From Candidatus Atribacteria bacterium 1244-E10-H5-B2 (lineage in GTDB: Bacteria; Atribacterota; JS1; SB-45; 34-128): 6,846 bases of DNA. The number at the start of each line of letters is the position of its first letter. Within the stretch, counting starts at the first letter, position 1. Shown here one piece after another: positions 1 through 5,372 of this stretch. The stretch is from assembly GCA_003575245.1 (NCBI GenBank), contig NMQN01000572.1, positions 1 to 6,846 of the forward strand, read 5' to 3'. Under the pieces are notes generated by a model that ran no database searches, was not told the DNA's origin, and saw only the letters and a list, made by a program, of their open reading frames with translations. Both the position numbers and the translations under genes were made by a program.

Positions 1-86
1 AGTCGGGTATGCAAACCGGTCGAAGGATCTATCCGCCCATAATTTTCCATGCCCAGATGAACGTCAGCTAAATGTAGAAATTTCAT
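1..86 (-). CDS. sbcD: SbcD/Mre11-type DNA repair exonuclease subunit, N-terminal 28 residues only (runs off the window)
   Basis: The reading frame starts at ATG 86 and is still open at position 1. The first residues, MKFLHLADVHLG, are the opening of the calcineurin-like metallophosphoesterase fold of SbcD/Mre11. Asp8 and His10 match the first metal-binding D-x-H pair. The following ENYGRIDPSTGLHTR also fits the SbcD N-terminus. The family is a Mn-dependent nuclease that works with the SbcC/Rad50 ATPase on DNA ends and hairpins; phages use such pairs (T4 gp46/gp47) in recombination-dependent replication. A strong ribosome site, GAGGAGGG, lies 6-7 bases before the ATG. The start overlaps the stop of the preceding small gene (ATGA), so translation is probably coupled. 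The catalytic core and any sbcC partner lie outside the window. Confidence 0.85.
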   Translation of the reverse strand, partial: MKFLHLADVHLGMENYGRIDPSTGLHTR

Positions 87-181
87 CTCTTTCCCTCCTC
101 TTCTATAAAAATCTTATTAGGCATTTTTAGAATAATTTGATTATCATAACTACCCATTTTAATATTTATACAATTACACAT
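83..181 (-). CDS. Small CNC-motif phage protein, 32 residues, probably a truncated version of a longer family
   Basis: The frame runs from ATG 181 to a TGA that overlaps the sbcD start codon (ATGA). The protein begins MCNCINIKMGSYDNQ. From memory, small phage proteins of about 80-110 residues start with this kind of Cys-x-Cys stretch followed by GSYDN and continue into a Cys-rich segment; here the protein stops after EEEGKR, so it looks like only the N-terminal third. The ribosome site is weak (AGAGAG just before the ATG), and the gene probably relies on coupling from upstream. It is in the same frame as the 35-residue gene ahead of it, separated by one TAG and six codons. Function unknown. 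The overlap with sbcD and the family-like start argue that it is real. Confidence 0.5.
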   Translation of the reverse strand: MCNCINIKMGSYDNQIILKMPNKIFIEEEGKR

Positions 182-199
182 TTTTCTCTCTAAACTTGC

Positions 200-307
200 C
201 TACCCTGGCAGGGCTACCCCAACCCTACAACCTTCTCCACACCTACTAATACCGTAGTCCAAACCTGACGTTATATACTCCCCTTTTAACGCCACAGGAT
301 AGGCCAT
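200..307 (-). CDS. Possible 35-residue small protein with a CGEGC motif
   Basis: An ATG directly follows the TAA of the 60-residue gene (TAAATG) and opens a 35-codon frame ending in TAG. There is no separate ribosome site, so expression would depend on translational re-initiation. The only visible motif is CGEGCR near the middle, a potential metal or disulphide pair. The 14 bases coding GEGCR are also found, in the same frame, near the 3' end of the RDF gene (687-700). The peptide is not recognised. It could be a genuine micro-protein or the degraded N-terminal part of the following CNC gene, since both share one frame. Confidence 0.35.
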   Translation of the reverse strand: MAYPVALKGEYITSGLDYGISRCGEGCRVGVALPG

Positions 308-490
308 TTATTTAATTTCTAAATATGCCCAACTACATGGTCCAACAGTTTCACTTTCAGTAGCATCTACACGAATAGCTTCCACTTTGTCTCCATCAGA
401 TTTTAAATTAAATACTTCTTCTAAATATACTTCATCCCTATCATTGTCTGGTATTATCAGCATTCTGTGCCTTTCCATTTTTAATTGCAT
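308..490 (-). CDS. Small conserved-looking phage protein, 60 residues, function unknown
   Basis: The start is ATG 490, with AAGGAG nine bases upstream, and the gene ends in TAA. The product is acidic and soluble, with no membrane segment. Its core, RHRMLIIPDNDRDEVYLEEVF, followed by a segment ending in WAYLEI, resembles short proteins I have seen in prophage recombination modules, but I cannot name a function. The gene sits 57 bases downstream of the RDF gene. Those 57 bases are open in the same frame as both genes, so a read-through of the RDF stop would fuse the two; the strong ribosome site makes independent initiation more likely. The ATG of the next small frame follows its stop directly. 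Confidence 0.65.
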   Translation of the reverse strand: MQLKMERHRMLIIPDNDRDEVYLEEVFNLKSDGDKVEAIRVDATESETVGPCSWAYLEIK

Positions 491-547
491 TTTAATATTC
501 TCCTTTTTTACTTTACATAAGCACTCTATAGGCTCTTGTACTTTATC

Positions 548-1978
548 TCAGTTCGTAGCTCTAGCCATCGTAGTGAAGACCTCTTCCATCTTTTTTAATC
601 TTTCCGGATCATTAATTAACATTTCTTTTGCTTCTTCTATCGTAGTAGGAATATCGAATACATATTCCTCATCGTTGATTCTAGTTCTACAACCTTCTCC
701 CACTATTTCTTCCCAATTTTTGAGTCCAGCTTTCTGTGCTATAACGAATAAATCAGTTAGTAATTTTTTCTTATCTTCCTTTGGTATCTCTTCTTTCGGC
801 ATCTCTTCTTTTGATTTGGAAAGCTCCTCGAGGGCCTTTATTAGACGATCCCCTACATCTTTATTGGTTGCTAACACTCTTGTGGCTAAATGCTCGGTAA
901 GTTGAGTCTTGAATATCCCCTGGTCTAAAGCAAAGTTCACCAGTCCTTCAAAAGAATCAATTCCGGCTTTCTGAGCCTTTTTTGATATAGCCTGTAAAAT
1001 CTTATCTTCTTCTTCAACCCTTTTCTTATATATTGTTTTTGATTCTTTATAAGATTTAAGCTTGTCTTTTCCTTCTTCATGATCCTTTTTTAGCTGGGAT
1101 TCCCGGGTCTTGCTCTCTTCATAATCTTTTTTTAATGCTTCCTTCCGTTCGATCTCTTCTGTTTCTTTCAATTTAGCTTCTTCTTCGGTTTCCGGTTCAA
1201 TTACTGCCTCATCTTCCCTTCCTTCTGCCGGTCCGGTAGTTTCAAGTTCATATTCCTTATTTTTTCTTTGTCCTAGATATAATATTTCTCCTGATATAAC
1301 CCTTCTAATTTCTTCTGTACTGGCAGCTATTTCAAGGGTTACAACCCAATGATTTTTCATGTTTGCAGTTCCGGGAATCTTTAATTTTTTTGCCACTCTC
1401 TTCATTCTGAAAGGTATCATGGCCCAATGCCCCCCAGTTGTTTTCTCAGCTAATTCAAAAGCAGAATTACATTCTTCTATCGATACAATTCCCCCGACTC
1501 GGCACTGATAGAAAGTCCCGATGGAAACCGAAGGGACCATAAATTTGAGATATCCTGCCTTTACGCAACCCCCTATTTTGGTTTTTTTATCGTACTTTTT
1601 GTTATAATGTTCGCAAGGACACTTAACCTTCTTCCAACTCCCATTTTCCAGGTTAAGTCTTTGTGCTGATTCTTCCCCATCACCCTGGCATAATAAGGCT
1701 TCGTTGCTCCCATATTTTTCATAATTTTGCGGGAATACTTTTTTCCTATCGGCTACCGGGAAAAATACAGTTAATTCGGTAGGTTCTTCGCCAAATACAT
1801 CTCTGACTTCTTTTGGACACACAAAGTAATCCGTCTCTTTCGGATACTCTACGCCTCTTTCATTTTTAACCCTAATGCCTAATCTTATTTTTTCTTTATT
1901 TATGGGTAGTTTTATGTTTTTTGTTTCTGGTATAGATGTATACCTTCCTTTATCAAATTTACCATCTTTATTATTCAT
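548..1978 (-). CDS. Gp3-like recombination directionality factor (RDF), 476 residues, with a coiled-coil extension
   Basis: Residues about 28-245 match the Gp3-like RDF family found beside phage serine integrases: KIRLGIRVKNE, then FPVADRKKVFPQNY, a cysteine set (Cys97, Cys120, Cys122, Cys138) that may bind zinc, and GYLKFMVPSVSIGTFYQ. In phiC31 the gp3 protein binds the integrase and switches it from integration to excision. Residues about 262-328 are Lys/Glu-rich and predict a long coiled coil with a repeated KKDxEExK unit. The C-terminal part carries two related helical segments, each with an AQKAG motif (335-339 and 414-418), and a short KEEMP/KEEIP repeat between them. A very strong ribosome site (AAGGAGGG, eight bases away) fixes the start. 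No integrase is present in the window, so the partner is inferred. The extended C-terminus makes it longer than typical members; its role is unknown. Confidence 0.72.
   Translation of the reverse strand: MNNKDGKFDKGRYTSIPETKNIKLPINKEKIRLGIRVKNERGVEYPKETDYFVCPKEVRDVFGEEPTELTVFFPVADRKKVFPQNYEKYGSNEALLCQGDGEESAQRLNLENGSWKKVKCPCEHYNKKYDKKTKIGGCVKAGYLKFMVPSVSIGTFYQCRVGGIVSIEECNSAFELAEKTTGGHWAMIPFRMKRVAKKLKIPGTANMKNHWVVTLEIAASTEEIRRVISGEILYLGQRKNKEYELETTGPAEGREDEAVIEPETEEEAKLKETEEIERKEALKKDYEESKTRESQLKKDHEEGKDKLKSYKESKTIYKKRVEEEDKILQAISKKAQKAGIDSFEGLVNFALDQGIFKTQLTEHLATRVLATNKDVGDRLIKALEELSKSKEEMPKEEIPKEDKKKLLTDLFVIAQKAGLKNWEEIVGEGCRTRINDEEYVFDIPTTIEEAKEMLINDPERLKKMEEVFTTMARATN
779..812 (-). repeat. 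15-base tandem repeat inside the RDF gene (KEEMP/KEEIP)
   Basis: Two adjacent 15-base units differ only at synonymous or conservative positions and encode KEEMP then KEEIP, followed by a partial third unit (KED). It lies in the linker between the two helical C-terminal segments of the RDF protein. A site of this kind may vary in length by slippage in steps of five residues without changing frame. Confidence 0.6.
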
Positions 1979-2001
1979 TTAAATTTACCCTCCTTATTAT
2001 T

Positions 2002-2556
2002 TTAAATATCAGTTTTAATTTTGTAATTGAATCTGGGATCTTGACGCTTGATCTCTACGCCTTTGACTTCGTAGCTTTCTTCTCGTTCTTCATCAACCAA
2101 AAATAGTTTAAAATCCAACTCAGTGATTTTACCTTTTTCAAAGATTGGATTATTGTCAGCTATTATGGCTCTCTTTAATTCACCTTCTAGTAGGGTGGTA
2201 GTCACCTTGATAAATTTCTTAGCAATTTTTTCGGGTAAGGTTTCGAGGAATACCATTATTTTAGGAATATCATAAATCCAACTATCCGGCATGACCCTAA
2301 AATTTACCCAGCCCAACAGGGTATCGATTTTGGTTCCCTTTGAAGCGATTAACTCTTTTTCCAGATCACCCTCTAATTTTTCAATATTGTTAGTTAGATC
2401 TTCGATAGTATATTTTTTATTATCTCTCTCGATGTAGTTCTGACTGGAAAATTCATCAAGCTTTCGTCTTAAAATTGCAATATCAAGATTACATTCTTTA
2501 ATCTCTTTTAGCTTAGCTTTCACCACAGCCTTAAAATCCTTCTCATCGCCTATCAT
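2002..2556 (-). CDS. Gam/Gp157-like phage protein (putative host-nuclease inhibitor), 184 residues
   Basis: The N-terminal ~75 residues are charged and helical, consistent with a coiled coil. A compact domain follows, starting with TLLGWVNFRVMPDSW, continuing with a helix (IPKIMVFLETLPEKI) and a Lys-rich stretch (ELKRAI), and closing with KGVEIKRQDPRFNYKIK. This arrangement (coiled coil, then a FR.xP.SW segment, then a helix and a final beta strand ending in IK) is what I know from Mu Gam-like and Siphovirus Gp157 proteins. Gam binds double-stranded DNA ends and blocks host exonucleases. The match is by layout and short motifs, so the two families cannot be told apart here. A GAGGTGA ribosome site precedes ATG 2556. 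Location upstream of an RDF and an sbcD gene supports a role in DNA-end metabolism. Confidence 0.5.
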   Translation of the reverse strand: MIGDEKDFKAVVKAKLKEIKECNLDIAILRRKLDEFSSQNYIERDNKKYTIEDLTNNIEKLEGDLEKELIASKGTKIDTLLGWVNFRVMPDSWIYDIPKIMVFLETLPEKIAKKFIKVTTTLLEGELKRAIIADNNPIFEKGKITELDFKLFLVDEEREESYEVKGVEIKRQDPRFNYKIKTDI

Positions 2557-2572
2557 TTTTTCACCTCACTTT

Positions 2573-2794
2573 CTATTTAATAAATTTAGAAATATTTTTA
2601 GCAGGGGATATATATCGTTCCTTAAATAGCCTGGTCAGCTCTCTTTTAAGTGGATTGTCGAAATTTAAAATGATATCTCCCTCGATAGACACGGATGTAT
2701 TGCAATGAACTTTTCCGTTAAGTTCAGGAAGCTTAGCAAAAATTTCTGCTATCTTTCTGATAAGCATTTTTTCTGTCTCTTCTGTCATCTTCAT
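2573..2794 (-). CDS. Unknown small phage protein, 73 residues
   Basis: The gene starts at ATG 2794 with AAGGAG six bases upstream and ends in TAG, the only amber stop among the larger genes. The N-terminal half is helical (MLIRKIAEIFAKL), followed by a short beta-like segment (GKVHCNTSVSIEGDIILNF) and a basic tail. There is one cysteine and no membrane segment. I do not recognise the family. It begins directly after the end of the in-frame extension of the preceding gene (TAAATG), and the Gam-like gene follows 16 bases later, so it belongs to the same transcription unit. Confidence 0.65.
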   Translation of the reverse strand: MKMTEETEKMLIRKIAEIFAKLPELNGKVHCNTSVSIEGDIILNFDNPLKRELTRLFKERYISPAKNISKFIK

Positions 2795-2854
2795 TTAAGT
2801 CTCCTTGATTATTTTAGGATTGTATTTTTCAAGTAGATTCTTTCTCAGGTCCTG
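2795..2854 (-). other. In-frame open extension after the stop of the 188-residue gene
   Basis: After TAA 2857-2855 the same frame continues for 19 sense codons (QDLRKNLLEKYNPKIIKET) to a second TAA that abuts the ATG of the next gene. The peptide has a normal protein-like composition, and its end matches the operon's tight spacing. It may be the original C-terminus of the upstream gene, cut off by a point mutation such as CAA to TAA, or a product of low-level read-through. It also carries the ribosome site of the next gene. Confidence 0.4.
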
Positions 2855-3421
2855 TTACCATTCACCCCAATCAGGTTTTAGTCCTAATTTTTTATCTATT
2901 TTCATTAACATTTTTATATCCAGCTCCTGCGATTCCTCAAAGTGAAAATTTAATTTCAGTTTATTATTCACTGCCATTAATATCTCTTCAGCTAGCTCCC
3001 GGAGCCTTTCAACATCTTTTAAAGCATAGATGATATCTTTCGTATAACAGGCTATCCCGTGGCCCATCTCCAAGCCTGAATCTTGTAATATTTTTACTTT
3101 CTCTTTTACCTCATTCCATTCTTTTCCTTCTGGCGCTTCTATTTCATAGAGGTGATCCGAGGCCCCATTAGCCCATAAAGTGATTCCCCGGCTTAGAGCT
3201 TTTTCTTCATTGCCATAATAGGAAGAAAATGCTCCTTTGCAAATATTTATTCTTTCTAAATATTCTGGAGAAAAGTGCTGATAGAATTTAGCCAGGCAAA
3301 CCACTAAACCCTTACCGAATTCGCTCTTTTCTTTTTTAAAGTATTTATCTATAAGGTGTTGATAAAATTTTACTAAGCTCACTATCAAATCCCTGCAGAA
3401 TTTACCCTTCTCCTTTTTCAT
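2855..3421 (-). CDS. Unknown phage protein with an internal 27-residue duplication, 188 residues
   Basis: The start is ATG 3421 (MKKEKGKF) rather than an in-frame ATG 36 bases further upstream: it has AAAAGGAG nine bases before it and overlaps the stop of the preceding gene as ATGA. Residues 7-30 and 34-57 are two copies of one unit with a 27-residue period, each containing KFYQH after a hydrophobic stretch (LIVSLV, LVVCLA). They look amphipathic rather than transmembrane. The remainder, about 58-188, is an acidic mixed domain with GHGIACYT and a helical segment (DVERLRELAEEI). I do not recognise it. The TAA stop may be premature, because the frame stays open for 19 further codons up to the next start. 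Confidence 0.65.
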   Translation of the reverse strand: MKKEKGKFCRDLIVSLVKFYQHLIDKYFKKEKSEFGKGLVVCLAKFYQHFSPEYLERINICKGAFSSYYGNEEKALSRGITLWANGASDHLYEIEAPEGKEWNEVKEKVKILQDSGLEMGHGIACYTKDIIYALKDVERLRELAEEILMAVNNKLKLNFHFEESQELDIKMLMKIDKKLGLKPDWGEW

Positions 3422-3810
3422 ACTTGAATTCTCCTTTTGATTTGACAATGCATACAATGACAGGCGATACCGTGTTCCTCAGCTTTTAGTTCCGGGAATG
3501 GCTTATCTTCTGGCCAGATCGCCTTTAATAACATTGTTAATCGCATATCCGTATGGTCATACCAGGGCGATCTTATATATATTCTATTTCTGTCCCTGAA
3601 TACAGTCATCTTACAAGCCCGGCCTCCAACGTAATCCATATCTAAAGCAAATTGTTTATCATTTTTCCATATATCTAATATTCCCTTTGCATCTTCATCA
3701 GTTAGGCCACCTTCTTTAAAATGTAGCCGACCCAAACCTGCTGGAATTGATAGCTTATACACTTCTTTGACAAATTGGATTAAATCTATTTCGGTAATAT
3801 CTATTTTCAT
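3418..3810 (-). CDS. Unknown phage protein with a C-terminal Cys/His cluster, 130 residues
   Basis: The frame starts at ATG 3810, with AAGGGAG about ten bases upstream, and ends in a TGA overlapping the next start. The protein begins MKIDITEIDLIQFVK, followed by the motif GLGRLHFKEGGLTDEDA and a likely beta core with DYVGGRACKMTVFRDR and WYDHTD. Near the end it has HGIACHCMHCQ, where three cysteines and two histidines could hold a metal. The first ~90 residues resemble an unnamed family of small phage proteins from memory, but no function is known to me. Its ATGA coupling to the next gene suggests the two products are made in similar amounts. Confidence 0.65.
   Translation of the reverse strand: MKIDITEIDLIQFVKEVYKLSIPAGLGRLHFKEGGLTDEDAKGILDIWKNDKQFALDMDYVGGRACKMTVFRDRNRIYIRSPWYDHTDMRLTMLLKAIWPEDKPFPELKAEEHGIACHCMHCQIKRRIQV
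3431..3438 (-). promoter_or_regulatory. Ribosome binding site that decides the start of the 188-residue gene
   Basis: AAAAGGAG lies nine bases before ATG 3421, inside the 3' end of the preceding gene. Together with the ATGA overlap it supports that start over the longer in-frame alternative at 3457, which has no comparable site. Confidence 0.75.
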
Positions 3811-3825
3811 CTGTTCTTTTCTCCC

Positions 3826-4107
3826 TTAATTATTCTTTGAATTTTGAGCCATCTTAAATTTTGAAAATAAATTGGCTTTATCCTTGCCGGCTATCTCTGA
3901 TAAATCACTAAGAAATAGCAGGTCCATATATTTTGATTGCAAGTCGTTGTATTTCTTAGCAAATTCATTTGAAGTTATAAGTAGTTCATTACGAATTTGA
4001 GGATCTCTTAAAGCACTACGGGATTTGTGTTTTACTATCTGATTAAATTCAATCATCAAGGATTTCATTTCCTTTCGAACCAAACACATTTCTTCTTCGT
4101 AGTTCAT
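3826..4107 (-). CDS. Helical small phage protein, 93 residues, function unknown
   Basis: It starts at ATG 4107 with GGAAAGGAAG upstream and ends in TAA. The whole protein appears alpha-helical and charged, with heptad-like spacing in EEEMCLVRKEMKSLMIEF and NEFAKKYNDLQSKYMDLLF, consistent with a helical bundle or coiled coil. It has no cysteine pairs or signal peptide. It lies 25 bases after the helix-turn-helix gene and 15 before the 130-residue gene. Between the first of these a nine-codon frame (MEKRKGSSK) opens on the TAATG at the upstream stop and closes on the ATGA at this start. That could pass ribosomes from one gene to the next. Confidence 0.6.
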   Translation of the reverse strand: MNYEEEMCLVRKEMKSLMIEFNQIVKHKSRSALRDPQIRNELLITSNEFAKKYNDLQSKYMDLLFLSDLSEIAGKDKANLFSKFKMAQNSKNN

Positions 4108-4132
4108 TTGGAGCTTCCTTTCCTTTTTTCCA

Positions 4133-4378
4133 TTATTCGTCTCTCAGAATATCGAGCAGTTGTTTTCTGCCTCGGTAAGTACCTATCAAACTTCTCATAA
4201 AATCTTTTTCTTCTGCTGAAAAGAGCTCCCGGTCTTGTTTGTTTCTTTTCAAACCCAGCTTTCCTAACCAATAGGCTACGGTTCCTATCCCGCATTTATG
4301 CTTAAGAGCAATTTCTGCATAAAGCTTGCCTTCATGAAAGTCTCTAATTAATTGGTTTTCATCTATTTTTTTGATCAT
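4133..4378 (-). CDS. Small helix-turn-helix DNA-binding protein, 81 residues
   Basis: Residues about 9-44 form a homeodomain-like helix-turn-helix: LIRDFHEGKLYAEIALKHK, then CGIGTVAYWLGKLGLKR as the recognition region, the usual form of resolvase- or transposase-type DNA-binding domains. A basic linker and a helical tail (FSAEEKDFMRSL) follow. No catalytic domain is present, so this is probably a small regulator or accessory DNA-binding protein. The start at ATG 4378 is preceded by AGGGAAA, a weak ribosome site, and overlaps the stop of the degraded upstream frame (ATGA), which suggests the original arrangement was translational coupling. With the upstream gene broken, its expression may be reduced. 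Confidence 0.65.
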   Translation of the reverse strand: MIKKIDENQLIRDFHEGKLYAEIALKHKCGIGTVAYWLGKLGLKRNKQDRELFSAEEKDFMRSLIGTYRGRKQLLDILRDE

Positions 4379-4553
4379 ATTTTCCCTAAAAATAGCCTCT
4401 TTATTTCTTCAATTAAAGTTCTGGTATGATGGTATTAGTCAGCTCAAATTCTTTCAATTACGATGGTCAGGGGTGCCTTATTTTTGATTTTTTCGATAGT
4501 TCCCTGATTTTATTCTTCTGTCATTCGGGGATGTACTCCCTGCTATTAAACAT
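4375..4553 (-). pseudogene. Remnant of a small phage gene with several stops
   Basis: A strong ribosome site (AGGGGAG) precedes ATG 4553, which opens a frame of only ten codons (MFNSREYIPE) ending in TGA at 4523-4521. The overlapping frame from ATG 4524 reads MTEE, a stop, then protein-like stretches GTIEKIKNKAPLTIVIERI and TRTLIEEIKRLFLGKI. Stops interrupt it at codons 5, 27 and 30. Its final TGA overlaps the start of the helix-turn-helix gene, exactly as for intact genes in this operon. Adding one base to the CCCC run at 4527-4530 would join the first piece to the second. I read this as a decayed gene of about 60 codons. The protein is not recognised. Confidence 0.5.
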
Positions 4554-4604
4554 ATAATTTATTCTCCCCTAATCTGCTTTTTATTTATTACTCCCTTCCA
4601 TTTA

Positions 4605-5372
4605 TTATTCTTCTTCATACTCGTTATTTATCTTGTCCTCAATTAATTCTTTTGCCCTTGATTGTCCAGTTTCTATAGCCGATAAATAACTCTTATAAGC
4701 ATCTTTCCCCAACCACTCATCTACGGCATCCTGGAGCATTTTTCGCCCCAGCTCCGGGACGATTACTATTGCGTTGGCTTCACATTTTCTTATCCCATAC
4801 TTGACAATATATTCACGGACACCATAGACATTTTTCTTGTAGAACTCATGGTTAGGATTACTCATATCTTTTCCAGACCCAGTTAATAAATTATCCACCC
4901 AGGTAAGATTATTATTCTGAATGAAGTTATAACTTAAGCCAATCCGCTTGACAATAAGATTTGCAGGACTCCAGCCAGTAAAAGTGCTATATTCTTCAAA
5001 CTGCTTTTTTAAAACATCACTTATACATAAACCTGGCGGGTCGAAATCACAACAGACTAATAGTACCGGTTCTTTGCCTTCTTCCTCTGCTCTTCGGAAG
5101 TTTTCTGCCATCACTGCCTTTTGTTCCATGCTTCCCCAGCCACGAAGGTTTGCTACCGGTATCCTGTATTGCCCACAAATCCCCCTGAATAATGACTTCA
5201 AGTCCGACTTTTCAACCAATAATTGGATATAACAATCTTGTGCCTCCCAGAAACTTATACCATCATAAAGACACCAGGAATCTTTAAAATAATCACCCCG
5301 CAGTTTGCCACATCTCATATTGGTCTTTGATAAAAGCTTCCACTGATTGGCTTTTATCACTTTGTCCTTCAA
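4605..5372 (-). CDS. Toprim-domain fragment of the Topo VI-A-like protein, 255 residues if started at TTG
   Basis: The frame is open from ATG 5432, but the better start is TTG 5372: it overlaps the upstream stop (TTGA) and has GGAGGAGGGG eight bases before it. The first ~25 residues from either start appear out of frame relative to the ancestral protein; native sequence begins near GDYFKDSW. From the TTG, Glu54 (QLLVEK) and Asp109/Asp111 (CCDFDPPGL) form the Toprim metal site, followed by GWSPANLIVKRIGL, LTWVDNLLTGSGKD and GIRKCEANAIVIVPELG. The acidic tail ends NNEYEEE. The Toprim residues are intact, so this piece could fold on its own, and together with the 92-residue fragment it might form a two-chain enzyme. 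The alternative, a broken gene, is described in the entry covering the whole region. Confidence 0.6.
   Translation of the reverse strand: MKDKVIKANQWKLLSKTNMRCGKLRGDYFKDSWCLYDGISFWEAQDCYIQLLVEKSDLKSLFRGICGQYRIPVANLRGWGSMEQKAVMAENFRRAEEEGKEPVLLVCCDFDPPGLCISDVLKKQFEEYSTFTGWSPANLIVKRIGLSYNFIQNNNLTWVDNLLTGSGKDMSNPNHEFYKKNVYGVREYIVKYGIRKCEANAIVIVPELGRKMLQDAVDEWLGKDAYKSYLSAIETGQSRAKELIEDKINNEYEEE

Noticed and set aside
200..216. CCCTG-G-CAGGG dyad as a terminator hairpin
   Set aside because: A one-base loop cannot form a normal hairpin, and no T-run follows in the direction of transcription.
387..905. 172-residue open frame on the plus strand
   Set aside because: It is antisense to the RDF gene. 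Its Ser/Leu/Ile-rich composition is the mirror of Lys/Glu-rich coding on the other strand, and it has no ribosome site.
548..1978. Alternative genetic code with a reassigned stop codon
   Set aside because: TAA, TGA and TAG all end genes at sensible places (ATGA overlaps, tight spacing), and tryptophan is coded by TGG throughout.
3249..3403. Similarity of KFYQHFSP to the N-terminus of YidD
   Set aside because: The match is only a few residues, the YidD cysteine region is missing, and the setting is a phage operon.
3422..3457. Longer start (MYALSNQ...) for the 188-residue gene
   Set aside because: It has no ribosome site, whereas ATG 3421 has AAAAGGAG and an ATGA overlap.
4104..4295. 63-residue, very basic open frame on the minus strand
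   Set aside because: It overlaps the helix-turn-helix gene in another frame and its composition is not protein-like. Only its last nine codons, after TAATG, might matter for coupling.
4948..5232. 94-residue open frame on the plus strand
   Set aside because: It is antisense to the Toprim domain, whose motifs clearly show the minus strand is coding.
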